Shown piece after piece: positions 52,954 to 62,654 of a stretch of 64,000 nt of DNA (its first letter is position 1; each line of letters opens with the position of its first letter). The position numbers were made by a program, and so were the translations under genes. The notes beneath the pieces are model-generated. The model made no database searches, was not told the origin of the DNA, and saw only the letters and a program-made list of their open reading frames with translations. Origin of the DNA: Acidobacteriota bacterium (GTDB taxonomy: Bacteria > Acidobacteriota > Terriglobia > Acidiferrales > UBA7541); NCBI GenBank assembly GCA_013287135.1, contig JABDEK010000016.1, forward strand, positions 1 through 64,000, read 5' to 3'.

Positions 52954-54557
52954 GGCTGAACGCGCCTCAACGAAATTTTCTTGGCAGACGCATTCTGGTG
53001 CTGCCTAAGCTCAATGCCAACTTGTTTTCCTGCAAGCTCAGGCGTTGCCGTTCGGCGTGAAGCGTTTTGCACGCGATCCATCTGCTGCAGCAAACTATCC
53101 GTGGAGCTTTGCATCCGTCGCGTAAAGAGCGGGGAAGCCACACCCATAAAAATAATCGCCACAGCCATAGTCGCAAGAATCAGCCTTTCGCGCCCCGACG
53201 CGTCAGGCAGGTTGCGATTCTTCTCCACCGTTACTTCTCCGAATCCGACGCGCTGATACGCCCACAATAAATAGATCGCCGAAAGCACCGCGCCGCTCGC
53301 CGCCCAGGCTGCCCAGGCGTGATGATTCTGAAACGTGCCGATCAGAATCAAGAACTCGCCGATAAAGCCGTTCAGCGGCGGCAATGCCAGTGACGACAGC
53401 GCAATAAAGAGAAAAAACGACATCAGCACTGGCATCGGATTCACTAGCCCGCCATACTCCTTGATTTCAAAGGTGTGCCGCCGGTCGTACAGCATTCCTA
53501 CGCCAAGGAAAAGCGCGCCAGTCGAAATCCCGTGGCTTAACATCTGGAAAATCGCGCCTTGAATTGAAATTGTGCTGAACGCAAAAATGCCCAACACCAC
53601 AAATCCAAGATGGCTCACCGACGTGTAGGCCACCAGACGTTTTAAATCCGTCTGCACCGTCGCCACCATCGCGCCATACACGATTCCAATAATCGCCAGC
53701 ACACCAATGAGCGGAGCCATGCGGTGCGCTGCGTCGGGAAACAGCGGCAGACAGAATCGCAGCATCCCGTAAGTTCCGAGTTTCAACATCACGCCCGCCA
53801 GAATCACCGATCCTGCCGTGGGAGCTTCCGTGTGCGCGTCCGGCAGCCAGGTATGCAAGGGGAACAGCGGCACCTTTATCGCAAACGCTAGAAAGAAGGC
53901 CCCAAAAAGCAAAAGTTCGGTTCGCGCCGGCAGCAAAATCATTCCCGTTTGCAGCTTGGCCTGAATATCCGGCAGATCAAAGGTGCCGGCCAGGTTGTAG
54001 AGCCACAAAATCGCCACCAGCATCAGGATGGAGCCGAACATGGTGTACAAAATAAATTTCACCGCGGCATAAATTCGCCGGCCGTGTCCCCAAATTCCAA
54101 TCAGGAAATACATCGGAATCAGCGTGAGTTCCCAGAAGAAGAAAAAGAGCAGCAGATCGAGCGAGACGAAAACGCCGATCATCGCCGTCTCAATCACCAG
54201 CAACGCGATGAAAAATCCTTTCACGTTTTCGTGAATGGCTTGCCACGAACAAAGAATCGCGAGCGGCGTCAAAAATGTGGTGAGCAAAACCAGAAACAAG
54301 CTGATGCCATCCACGCCCAGGTGATAATGAATACCGGCCCGTGCGATCCAGTCGTAATATTCTTCAAATTGGTATCCGGGATTTACCGAGTCGAATCCGC
54401 GCAGCAGAAATAGCGAAATCGCAAACTCCGCTAGCGACACAACCAGCGCAATCCGACGAATCCAAGTATGATCGTCTCCCCGCAGCAGCAAAAGTGCAGG
54501 CACGCCGAGCAGCGGCAAAAGCGCGATGACCGTCAGAAGATGAGAAGGCATGTCCAC
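52950..54557 (-). CDS. nuoM: NADH-quinone oxidoreductase subunit M (second copy)
   Basis: 535 residues from GTG 54557, or two fewer from ATG 54551. FFFFWELTLIPMYFLIGIWG, FPLHTWLPDAHTEAPTAGSV and KRLVAYTSVSHLGFVVLGIF are intact. A polar, Arg- and Gln-rich tail of about 60 residues (such as MQSSTDSLLQQMDRVQNASRR) follows the last helix and is unlike the Pro-rich tail of the other copy. One base separates it from nuoL. Confidence 0.95.
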   Translation of the reverse strand: MDMPSHLLTVIALLPLLGVPALLLLRGDDHTWIRRIALVVSLAEFAISLFLLRGFDSVNPGYQFEEYYDWIARAGIHYHLGVDGISLFLVLLTTFLTPLAILCSWQAIHENVKGFFIALLVIETAMIGVFVSLDLLLFFFFWELTLIPMYFLIGIWGHGRRIYAAVKFILYTMFGSILMLVAILWLYNLAGTFDLPDIQAKLQTGMILLPARTELLLFGAFFLAFAIKVPLFPLHTWLPDAHTEAPTAGSVILAGVMLKLGTYGMLRFCLPLFPDAAHRMAPLIGVLAIIGIVYGAMVATVQTDLKRLVAYTSVSHLGFVVLGIFAFSTISIQGAIFQMLSHGISTGALFLGVGMLYDRRHTFEIKEYGGLVNPMPVLMSFFLFIALSSLALPPLNGFIGEFLILIGTFQNHHAWAAWAASGAVLSAIYLLWAYQRVGFGEVTVEKNRNLPDASGRERLILATMAVAIIFMGVASPLFTRRMQSSTDSLLQQMDRVQNASRRTATPELAGKQVGIELRQHQNASAKKISLRRVQP

Positions 54558-54558
54558 G

Positions 54559-56562
54559 CTAGCGCACCATTCCCCAAACTCCCAGCATCAACACAGTGAA
54601 GCCCACAGCGCCGATCACCACCCATGTGGCATAACTTCGCGCGTTCCCGGACTGTATTTCGCGAGCCTGTCCCCCAACTTCTCGCGCCACACGCGCCACG
54701 CCGTTCACCGTGCCGTCGATCACGCGCTCGTCCACCATGTGCCAGAGCACATTCGTCGAAATCCAAAGAAACGGACGAATAATCAGCGCCGCATAAATCT
54801 CGTCCACATAATATTTATCGAGCAAAAGCTTGTAGAGACCGTGCGCCCTCTCGGCAAGTTTCTTTGGCGCGTCCGGCTTACGAATGTAAAACCACCAAGC
54901 CACAAGCAATCCGATAATCGCGAGCACCACCGGTGGCCCAGTCAAAGCGTGAAATAATTCCATTGCAGGGCTGCTTGATATTCCTCCCGCCTCGCCCGCC
55001 GCACCTGCCAAAGACGTTCCCTGTTCGATTCCAGCCGGCACTCCGTAAGTAGCGAACACGGGATGCAAAAACGCTTCAAAGTAATCCGTCTTGCCCAGAA
55101 GATGCGGCGCGGCAAACCATCCGCCCACAACCGAAAGCAGCGCGAGAATCATCAGCGGCACAGTCATGCTGCGCGGCGATTCGTGAACGTGCACCTTGCG
55201 CTCGTCAAATCGCGGCCTGCCAAAAAATGTGAGAAATATCAGCCGGAACATGTAGAAGGAGGTAAGCCCCGCGCCAGCAAGTCCAAGCAGCCAAAGTGCG
55301 ATGTGAGCGTTGGGCCCGGAACCGGCCGCGTCCAGAATTTCGTCCTTACTGAAAAATCCGGCAAAACCGGGAATTCCCGCAATCGCAAGCGTCGCAATAA
55401 ACATCGTCCAGTAAGTCACTGGAATTTGTTTTCGCAGCCCGCCCATGTTGCGCATGTCCTGCTCGCCGCCCATAGCGTGTATCACGCTGCCCGCGGCCAA
55501 AAACAGCAAGCCTTTAAAAAACGCGTGCGTCATCAGATGAAAAATCCCTGCCGCGTAGGCCCCCACTCCACAGCCAAGAAACATGTATCCAAGTTGCGAC
55601 ACAGTGGAATAGGCGAGAACTTTCTTAATGTCGGTCTGCACCAACCCAATCGTCGCCGCATAAAACGCCGTAATCGCCCCCACCGCCGCCACCACGAACA
55701 TCGCAATCGGCGCCCGCGAAAACAGCGCCTGCATGCGCGCCACCATATAAACGCCCGCAGTCACCATGGTGGCCGCGTGAATCAACGCGCTGACCGGCGT
55801 AGGCCCTTCCATGGCGTCCGGCAGCCAGACGTACAGCGGCAGTTGCGCCGACTTTCCAATCGCGCCGGCAAAAAGCAGCAAGCAAATCCACGTAAGCACG
55901 CCCGCTTGCGTCGCGCTCTCGGCTGGCATATTCGCGACCTTTGCGAAAACCGTGCCGAAATCCACAGAACTAAAAGTCCAGAAGAGCAGCAGAATTCCCA
56001 CAGTAAATCCGAAGTCGCCAATTCGCGTGGTGAGGAACGCCTTTTTCCCCGCGTTAATCGCGGATTGTTTCAGGAACCAGAATCCGATCAGCAGGTAACT
56101 GCACAGCCCCACGCCTTCCCAGCCTACAAACATCAGAACGATGTTCGCCGCCAACACCAGCGTAAGCATGAAAAACACAAACAAATTCAGGTAGGCAAAA
56201 AAACGGTAATAGCCTTCCTCGTGCGCCATATATCCGGTGGAATAAATGTGCACAAGCAAGCTCACAAATGTAACCACCAGCAGCATCACGATCGTCAAGT
56301 GGTCCATCTGTAGAGCAAAGTCCACCTTGAACGATCCCGCCGACATCCAGTTGAAATAATTCTTGAAAAACGAAAGTTGTCCCGCGGGCAGCAGCGAAAA
56401 TTCGCGGATAGCTTCCAGCACGGAAAGAAAAGCCAGCGAAACAGACCCAATCCCAATCGAATTTACAATGGTCTTGGACCAATTCTTGCCCAGCAAGCCA
56501 TTCAGCGCAGCTCCAGCCAGAGGAAGCGCGAGAATGATCCAAAGATGTTCGAGTATTGGCAT
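54559..56562 (-). CDS. nuoL: NADH-quinone oxidoreductase subunit L (second copy)
   Basis: 667 residues with the NuoL blocks GWEGVGLCSYLLIGFW, PLYVWLPDAMEGPTPVSALIHAATMVTAGVYMV and KKVLAYSTVSQLGYMFLGC, and the C-terminal lateral helix region. The start codon shares one base with the nuoK stop (TGATG). It is closer to the plus-strand nuoL in the central antiporter helices than at either end. Confidence 0.95.
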   Translation of the reverse strand: MPILEHLWIILALPLAGAALNGLLGKNWSKTIVNSIGIGSVSLAFLSVLEAIREFSLLPAGQLSFFKNYFNWMSAGSFKVDFALQMDHLTIVMLLVVTFVSLLVHIYSTGYMAHEEGYYRFFAYLNLFVFFMLTLVLAANIVLMFVGWEGVGLCSYLLIGFWFLKQSAINAGKKAFLTTRIGDFGFTVGILLLFWTFSSVDFGTVFAKVANMPAESATQAGVLTWICLLLFAGAIGKSAQLPLYVWLPDAMEGPTPVSALIHAATMVTAGVYMVARMQALFSRAPIAMFVVAAVGAITAFYAATIGLVQTDIKKVLAYSTVSQLGYMFLGCGVGAYAAGIFHLMTHAFFKGLLFLAAGSVIHAMGGEQDMRNMGGLRKQIPVTYWTMFIATLAIAGIPGFAGFFSKDEILDAAGSGPNAHIALWLLGLAGAGLTSFYMFRLIFLTFFGRPRFDERKVHVHESPRSMTVPLMILALLSVVGGWFAAPHLLGKTDYFEAFLHPVFATYGVPAGIEQGTSLAGAAGEAGGISSSPAMELFHALTGPPVVLAIIGLLVAWWFYIRKPDAPKKLAERAHGLYKLLLDKYYVDEIYAALIIRPFLWISTNVLWHMVDERVIDGTVNGVARVAREVGGQAREIQSGNARSYATWVVIGAVGFTVLMLGVWGMVR

Positions 56563-56870
56563 CAGAATTTCAGGAGGTTCACGCGCTCGATGTTCAGCGT
56601 TTGCCGGTTCTGATAAATCCGTATCACAATCGCCAGCCCCACCGCCGCTTCCGCCGCTGCCACAACAATCACGAAGAAAACGAACACGAGTCCGTCCAAT
56701 TGTGCCCAGGCGCGCGCAAACGCCACAAACGCAAGATTCACCGCGTTCAGCATCAGCTCAATGGCCATCAAAATCGTGATGATGTTGCGTTTGAACACGA
56801 ACGCCACCACGCCGAGGCCAAATAGAATGGCGCTCAGCACCAGATAATAGGAAACCGGAACAACGCTCAT
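56562..56870 (-). CDS. nuoK: NADH-quinone oxidoreductase subunit K (second copy)
   Basis: 102 residues, three helices. The membrane Glu residues are in LMAIELMLNAVNLAFVAFA and [15 protein letters not shown]. It overlaps nuoJ by four bases and nuoL by one, in tight translational coupling. Confidence 0.95.
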   Translation of the reverse strand: MSVVPVSYYLVLSAILFGLGVVAFVFKRNIITILMAIELMLNAVNLAFVAFARAWAQLDGLVFVFFVIVVAAAEAAVGLAIVIRIYQNRQTLNIERVNLLKF

Positions 56871-57376
56871 TCGTCTCTCTTCGCCAAAACCAGCGCGCCC
56901 AAAATCGCAATCAAAATCAAGATGGAAGTGGCTTCGAATGGAAACAAATATTTCTGGAAAAGCTGCAAGGACAAATCTCGCGTCGAAACCATCACGTTTG
57001 CGGACCCTGCCCCATTCGCCGGCGCTCGGCCCATCAGCGAATGGGCCATCCCATGCGCCAAGTCGAGCAGCAACAGAAGGCCCAGCGGAATCCCCACATA
57101 CTTCGCGATTTTGCTGTACTCCGTGCGCTCTTCCACGCCCGCGTTTAGCAACATGATCACGAAAACGAAAAGCACCATGATGGCGCCCGCATACACAATA
57201 ATCTGCACCGCCGCCACGAATTCCGCGCCGAGCATTAAATACAAACCCGCCAGCGACATCATCACCAGAATCAGCGACAGCGCGCTATGAATCGGCTCGC
57301 GCGCCAGAATCAGCAGCAATGCTCCGCCAATCGCGGTCAGCGCAAGAACGAAAAATAAAATGAATGGCAGGGTCAT
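56867..57376 (-). CDS. nuoJ: NADH-quinone oxidoreductase subunit J (second copy)
   Basis: 169 residues from ATG 57376 (MTLPFILFFVL), whose ATGA overlaps the nuoH stop; an upstream codon at 57460 lies inside nuoH. It has five helices with IHSALSLILVMMSLAGLYLML and [22 protein letters not shown]. As in the plus-strand operon, no nuoI separates nuoH and nuoJ. Confidence 0.94.
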   Translation of the reverse strand: MTLPFILFFVLALTAIGGALLLILAREPIHSALSLILVMMSLAGLYLMLGAEFVAAVQIIVYAGAIMVLFVFVIMLLNAGVEERTEYSKIAKYVGIPLGLLLLLDLAHGMAHSLMGRAPANGAGSANVMVSTRDLSLQLFQKYLFPFEATSILILIAILGALVLAKRDE

Positions 57377-58596
57377 CCGTGTTTCACGAACAGCGGGAAA
57401 ATAATCCACAGCGCTGTTCCCACCAGATTTGCCAGCGAAACCGGCAACAGCAGTTTCCATCCCAACGACATCAACTGGTCATAACGAAAGCGCGGCAGCG
57501 TCCCGCGCGTCCAAACGTAGAAGAAAAGCAATCCGCCCACCTTGAGCAGAAACCAGAACGGCCCCTGGATTATCGGTATAACTGCGGGAAGCAAACAAAG
57601 CACGCCCAGCACCAGCGCTCCGCAAGTAATTACGATCAGTTGAATCCGCCCGATCCCGGTTGCTCCCATCACGGCGTCGTACGCCAAATACACCCCAAGC
57701 CCCAGGAGCACGACCGCAGGCAAATATTGCAGAAAGGTCCAGCTTTCCGGAAAGGGGGAGAGCCATCCGCCCAAAAACAAAATCGTCGCCAGAAAGGAAA
57801 CCGTGAGCATGTTCGCGTATTCCGCCATGAAAAACATCGCGAACTTGAAACTGGAATATTCGGTGTGAAAACCAGCCACGAGTTCCGTTTCCGCCTCGGG
57901 CAAATCGAACGGAACGCGGTTCGTCTCCGCAATGGCCGAAGTGAAATAGCAAAGAAATCCGATAATCTGCGGGAATAGGTGCCAGCGCGGAATAAACGGG
58001 AAGTAGCGATAGTACCCAACCTGATCCGAAACCATTTCGTTGAAATTCAGCGTTCCCGCCAGCAGCACCACACCGACCACCGAAAGCGTAAGCGCCACTT
58101 CGTAGCTGATCATTTGCGCCGAACTGCGCAGCCCGCCCAGTAGCGGGTACTTGCTGTTCGAAGACCAGCCGGCCAGCGCCACGCCATACACGCCGATTGA
58201 CGTAATCGCAAAAACAAACATCAAGCCGATATTTACGTCCGCAACTATCAGTTGTGTAGGTTGCCCAAGAATCGTAATCGTTGCCGGGCCAAACGGAATC
58301 AGCGCAATCGTCGTCAGCGCGAGTGACAACGCAAGAAACGGAGCGAAGATGTACAAAAACTTGTCCGCTCCCGGCGGCGTCACATCTTCCTTAAATAGAA
58401 ACTTTAGTCCGTCGGCCAGCGGCTGCAGTAATCCATGCGCGCCCACATAGTACGGGCCCCAGCGCGACTGAATGTGCGCCACGACTTTTCGTTCAAACCA
58501 GGTAAGGTACGCCAGCGTCGTCAATGTCAAAAACAACAAAATGACGATCTTTACTAGCGATACCACCAGGACTGCGTGCTGGGTGACGAACTCCAC
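57373..58596 (-). CDS. nuoH: NADH-quinone oxidoreductase subunit H (second copy)
   Basis: 407 residues from GTG 58596. ERKVVAHIQSRWGPYYVGAHGLLQPLADGLK, GVYGVALAGWSSNSKYPLLGG and AETNRVPFDLPEAETELVAGFH are intact. The start lies 43 bases inside nuoG, an unusually long overlap for this operon. The C-terminus ends soon after a helix close to RYDQLMSLGWKLLLPVSLAN. Confidence 0.94.
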   Translation of the reverse strand: MEFVTQHAVLVVSLVKIVILLFLTLTTLAYLTWFERKVVAHIQSRWGPYYVGAHGLLQPLADGLKFLFKEDVTPPGADKFLYIFAPFLALSLALTTIALIPFGPATITILGQPTQLIVADVNIGLMFVFAITSIGVYGVALAGWSSNSKYPLLGGLRSSAQMISYEVALTLSVVGVVLLAGTLNFNEMVSDQVGYYRYFPFIPRWHLFPQIIGFLCYFTSAIAETNRVPFDLPEAETELVAGFHTEYSSFKFAMFFMAEYANMLTVSFLATILFLGGWLSPFPESWTFLQYLPAVVLLGLGVYLAYDAVMGATGIGRIQLIVITCGALVLGVLCLLPAVIPIIQGPFWFLLKVGGLLFFYVWTRGTLPRFRYDQLMSLGWKLLLPVSLANLVGTALWIIFPLFVKHG

Positions 58597-60833
58597 GGCG
58601 TATCTTTAGCCTCTTTTGTGGATACGAGCCTGGAACAATAGCGCCCCAACGTTCCGCTCGTAAATAAATAATCGTGTGAAGAAAAAACTGTGCCCGCTGT
58701 AACGTTGTAGTTTGGTTCCGGTGATTTGCAACTTGCCGTCGTTAGTTGCGCCCCGCCCGCCAGCAATATCGCAACGGAAACTTCGTATCCCTCCACGTTC
58801 TGGCGTATTTCGTCAAACGCCGCTTCCGGCGTGCGCAAACGAATCGGCGATCCCAGCCCAAGCATTCCGAGTTGGTGCGACAAAATGCGCAGCAAATCGA
58901 AATCGCTGCGCGGTCCCTGCGGGTCAATCGAGCGATGCGTCATCTGCACTTCGCCCGCGGCATTGGTCAAGGTGCCGTCTTTCTCATAGGACGACGCAGC
59001 AGGCAGCACCACGTCCGCGCGCAACGCCGTTTCCGTCAGAAACATGTCGTGCACCACGAGAAGTTCCAGTCCGCCGAGCCGATCGTGTTGCGCAACTTCA
59101 AAAGTTTTCACCGGATTTGCGCCCACCACGTACATCGCTTTCAGTTTTCCAGAAACCGCAGCTTCCATCATGGCGCGTGCGGTCATCCCCGGCGTGCCGG
59201 CAATCTCGCATCCCCAAATTGTTCCAAACTTCCTTCGCTCCGCTTGGTCAGCGAGCGACGCGTATCCCGGCAAGCGGTCCGGCAAAATCCCCATGTCCGC
59301 GGCGCCACGCGAATTCGAGTAATCGCCCAGCGCCATATAGCGCGTCGTCCCGCCAAGACGCGAGCCTAGCGCGACCAAATCGCGAATGGCCTGGCCTTGA
59401 ATGTCCGCGCCAAAAAGAATTACGACGTCCGATTCTTTTTCCAGCGCGGATTTCATTTCCGCCAGCGAATCCGCAACAGGTTTCTCAAACGGTCCTTCGC
59501 TCCGCGCCAGCCAACCAACCGCAGCAGCTTCGCCACCCTTAGCCGTTTCCACTCCGTGCGCCGCTTGTCGATGGATTTTGCTCGGTTGGCCGTTAATCAC
59601 ATACAGCCGCGCCTGATGGTGCCGCACTCCCGTCCGAATTTGCCAGGCGACGAACGGATTCTGATTCGTCACATCGTTGCCAATCAGCAAAACCGCATTG
59701 GCCTTATAAATATCCGCCATGGTCGCCTGCGCGTCTTTGGCTTTCGGTCCCAACGCAGCGGCCAGCCCGACGTAATCAGCAGACCGATGATGATCGATGT
59801 TGTTGGTTCCCAAAGTTCCGCGCGCAAAGCGGTTCAGCAAATAGTTTTCCTCATTGGTCGTGTGATTCGAACCAATCACGCCAATCGCGTTCGGGCCATG
59901 CTTCTCGTGAACTTGCTTCAGCCGTCGCGCGATTTCTTCCAACGCATCTTCCCAACTCGCGGGTTCCAGTTTTCCGTTGCGCCGAACCAAAGGTTGCCGC
60001 ACGCGTTCGGGATTGTGCGTGAAATCAAATCCAAAGCGCCCTTTCGCGCACAAGAATTCGCCGTTGATCCCCGACTGATCCCGATTATTCGCGCGAAGAA
60101 TTTCGTTGTTGCGCACGCCCAGCGTCGTCTTGCACCCGTTCGAGCAGTGCGTGCACGGGTCTGCAACGTATTTCATTTCCCACGGCCGCGTTTGATAACG
60201 ATACGTGCCGCTCGTCAGCGCGCCCACCGGACATATATCGATGCACATGCCACATTCTTCGCACGCCAGCTCGCCCGGCTTGTTCGGCAGAATCACGGAA
60301 TTCACGCCACGTGCGCCCACGCCCAGCGCTTTCACGTCCATACCTTCATCGCAAACGCGCACGCAGCGAAAACACAAAATACATCGCGGTGCATCGTAAT
60401 AAACCAGCGGTGACCACTTTTCTTCCGGATAATGCAGTTTTTCTTCATTGAAACGGCTGTGGTCCAGCCCGTAGCGAAAAGTCATGTCCTGCAATTCGCA
60501 CTCGCCGCCTTTGTCGCACACCGGACAATCCAGCGGATGGTTCGAAAGCAGGAACTCGATCATGTCCTTGCGGGCTTTATGTACCTGCGGCGTATCGGTC
60601 TTGACCACCATGCCTTCCACCGCCACCAGCGTGCACGCCGTCTGCAGCTTCGGCGTCTTCTCTACTTCTACCAAACACATTCTGCAAGCCGCTTGCAGAG
60701 AAAGCCCCGGGTAGTAGCAGAACGAAGGAACCTCTATACCTTTGCCTTTGGCCGCTTCGATCACAAGCGTGCCGGCAGGCGTGGTAAGTTTCTCGTCGTT
60801 GATCGTAAACGTAACTTGTTTCACTTCAGGCAT
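58554..60833 (-). CDS. nuoG: NADH-quinone oxidoreductase subunit G
   Basis: 759 residues. The N-terminus binds Fe-S clusters: a 2Fe-2S site with CYYPGLSLQAACRMC and a further Cys in QTACTL, the His/Cys 4Fe-4S site HPLDCPVCDKGGECELQD, then two 4Fe-4S sites in CILCFRCVRVCD and CEECGMCIDICP. CTHCSNGC, with a further Cys in GEFLCAKGRFG, provides the extra N7-type cluster. The rest is the molybdopterin-oxidoreductase-like fold without cofactor. The C-terminal 20 residues (DTPWSSSPSTQSWWYR) are encoded within the start of nuoH and look unconserved. Only this operon has nuoG. Confidence 0.94.
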   Translation of the reverse strand: MPEVKQVTFTINDEKLTTPAGTLVIEAAKGKGIEVPSFCYYPGLSLQAACRMCLVEVEKTPKLQTACTLVAVEGMVVKTDTPQVHKARKDMIEFLLSNHPLDCPVCDKGGECELQDMTFRYGLDHSRFNEEKLHYPEEKWSPLVYYDAPRCILCFRCVRVCDEGMDVKALGVGARGVNSVILPNKPGELACEECGMCIDICPVGALTSGTYRYQTRPWEMKYVADPCTHCSNGCKTTLGVRNNEILRANNRDQSGINGEFLCAKGRFGFDFTHNPERVRQPLVRRNGKLEPASWEDALEEIARRLKQVHEKHGPNAIGVIGSNHTTNEENYLLNRFARGTLGTNNIDHHRSADYVGLAAALGPKAKDAQATMADIYKANAVLLIGNDVTNQNPFVAWQIRTGVRHHQARLYVINGQPSKIHRQAAHGVETAKGGEAAAVGWLARSEGPFEKPVADSLAEMKSALEKESDVVILFGADIQGQAIRDLVALGSRLGGTTRYMALGDYSNSRGAADMGILPDRLPGYASLADQAERRKFGTIWGCEIAGTPGMTARAMMEAAVSGKLKAMYVVGANPVKTFEVAQHDRLGGLELLVVHDMFLTETALRADVVLPAASSYEKDGTLTNAAGEVQMTHRSIDPQGPRSDFDLLRILSHQLGMLGLGSPIRLRTPEAAFDEIRQNVEGYEVSVAILLAGGAQLTTASCKSPEPNYNVTAGTVFSSHDYLFTSGTLGRYCSRLVSTKEAKDTPWSSSPSTQSWWYR

Positions 60834-60839
60834 GGAGTC

Positions 60840-62654
60840 CTAAGAAGCTCCCACAATCATTTCCGCGGGCTTGAACGCGCATTTCCCGCGCAAATGGTCT
60901 TCAAATTCGTGCCGCCACTTTTTCACGATACTAATCGTGGGTAATGCCGCTGCATCGCCCAGCGGACAGAACGTGCGGCCCAACATATTTTTCGATAGCT
61001 CATCAATCAGAGAAATATCGTCAGCGCATCCGCCGCCGTTGTGAAAACGGTCCAGCAATTTCCGTAGCCAGGTGGTGCCTTCTCTGCAAGGAATGCACCA
61101 GCCGCAGGATTCGTGCGCGTAAAAATGCATGATGCGTCGCGCCAGATCCACCATGCAGGTCTCTTCGTCGATGATCACCGTGCCGCCGGAGCCCAGCATC
61201 GACCCGATTTTGGCCACCGAGTCATAATCCAGCGCCACATCAATTTGATCCGCCGAGAGCAAGGGACAAGAACTTCCACCCGGAATCACCGCTTTCAACT
61301 TCTTGCCATCCTTCATTCCGCCGGCTACTTCTTCAATCAGCCGCTTCAAATTAAATCCCAGCGGCAACTCGTAAATTCCGGGCTTATTAATGTGTCCGGA
61401 AATTGAATACAAACGCGTCCCGCCATTCTTCGGAGTGCCCAACGCAGCGTACCAATCTCCGCCTTGCCGAATCACTGCGGGAACGGTGCTGAGCGTCTCA
61501 ACATTATTGATTACCGTCGGACAGCCGTAGAGTCCCACCACGGCAGGGAACGGCGGTTTAATTCGCGGATAGCCGCGCTTGCCTTCCAACGATTCCATCA
61601 ACGCGGATTCCTCGCCGCATTCGTACGCGCCCGCGCCGGTGTGCGCCGCTAGCTCGAAATTAAATCCGCTTCCCAAAATATTTTTACCCAAGTAGCCGCG
61701 CTCGTACGCTTCCTTAATCGCGCCCTCGACAATATCCAGCACGTAGCGATACTCCCCGCGAATGTAAACGTATCCTTGCTGCGACCCGATCGCGCGCCCG
61801 GCAATAATCATGCCTTCGATCAATTGGTGCGGGTCCATCTCCATCAAGGGACGGTCTTTGGATGTTCCCGGCTCGCTCTCATCGCCATTCGCCAGAATGT
61901 ATTTCGGCTTGGGGATGTCCTTGGGAACAAAACTCCATTTCATTCCGGCAGGGAAGCCCGCTCCGCCGCGCCCGCGCAGATTCGACTTTTTCATTTCGTC
62001 GATAATCTGGTCCGGAGTCATCTGCTTCAGGGCTTTTTCCAGCGCCTGATAGCCTTCGTTCTGCAAATACACGTCGATCTTGGTCGAATTCGGTATCCCA
62101 AATCGCTTGCTGATTACTGGAATTTCAGCAGGATTACGCGGATGCAACGAGCCCGAAGTCACCGGAACGGGTTTCGGTTTCTTTCCATCCTGAAGCTGCT
62201 CGAAAATCGCGTCCACTTTGTCCGGATCGAGATTTTCGTAGTAATCGTAATTCACTTGCATCGCCGGAGCGCCTGTGCACGCGCCAATGCACTCCACTTC
62301 TTCCAGCGAGAATGTGCCCGACGGCGAGACTTCCTTGTTGCCGATGCCCAGCCGCTTCTGCACGTGCTTGTACAGGTCGTTCGCCCCGCGCAGCATGCAG
62401 GAAATGTTCGTGCAAACTTGAATGTGATAGCGCCCGCCCGGTTTTCGCCGCAGCATTGAGTAATACGCCAGCGTCTCGGTCACCTGTAACACATTCAACC
62501 CAACGCGCTTGGCTATTTCTTCCAGCACTTCATCGCTGAGAAATCCAAACTGGTCCTGCGCATACATCATCATCGGAATCAGCGCAGAACGTTTAACCGG
62601 ATAACGTCCCAATAGTTGTGTGAACTTTTCATCCAGCGCGGCGGGAAGTTGCAT
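60840..62654 (-). CDS. nuoEF: Fused NuoE-NuoF NADH dehydrogenase subunit
   Basis: 604 residues in one frame. Residues about 1-155 are NuoE: the thioredoxin-like 2Fe-2S site has CTNISC and CIGAC. After a short linker (GKKPKPVPVTSGS), residues about 185-604 are NuoF: FMN/NADH loop GRGGAGFPAGMKW, NGDESEPGTSKDR, and the N3 4Fe-4S motif ESCGWCIPCREGT with a distal Cys in GRTFCPLGDAA. It oxidises NADH. E-F fusion fixes the 1:1 ratio. It is six bases upstream of nuoG, and its ATG overlaps the nuoD stop by one base. Confidence 0.95.
   Translation of the reverse strand: MQLPAALDEKFTQLLGRYPVKRSALIPMMMYAQDQFGFLSDEVLEEIAKRVGLNVLQVTETLAYYSMLRRKPGGRYHIQVCTNISCMLRGANDLYKHVQKRLGIGNKEVSPSGTFSLEEVECIGACTGAPAMQVNYDYYENLDPDKVDAIFEQLQDGKKPKPVPVTSGSLHPRNPAEIPVISKRFGIPNSTKIDVYLQNEGYQALEKALKQMTPDQIIDEMKKSNLRGRGGAGFPAGMKWSFVPKDIPKPKYILANGDESEPGTSKDRPLMEMDPHQLIEGMIIAGRAIGSQQGYVYIRGEYRYVLDIVEGAIKEAYERGYLGKNILGSGFNFELAAHTGAGAYECGEESALMESLEGKRGYPRIKPPFPAVVGLYGCPTVINNVETLSTVPAVIRQGGDWYAALGTPKNGGTRLYSISGHINKPGIYELPLGFNLKRLIEEVAGGMKDGKKLKAVIPGGSSCPLLSADQIDVALDYDSVAKIGSMLGSGGTVIIDEETCMVDLARRIMHFYAHESCGWCIPCREGTTWLRKLLDRFHNGGGCADDISLIDELSKNMLGRTFCPLGDAAALPTISIVKKWRHEFEDHLRGKCAFKPAEMIVGAS

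Noticed and set aside
55063-56313. Plus-strand open frame of 416 codons
   Set aside because: It is antisense to nuoL (second copy), with an Arg/His/Gln-rich composition typical of shadow frames.
59397-60413. Plus-strand open frame of 338 codons
   Set aside because: It is antisense to nuoG, with no domain and biased composition.
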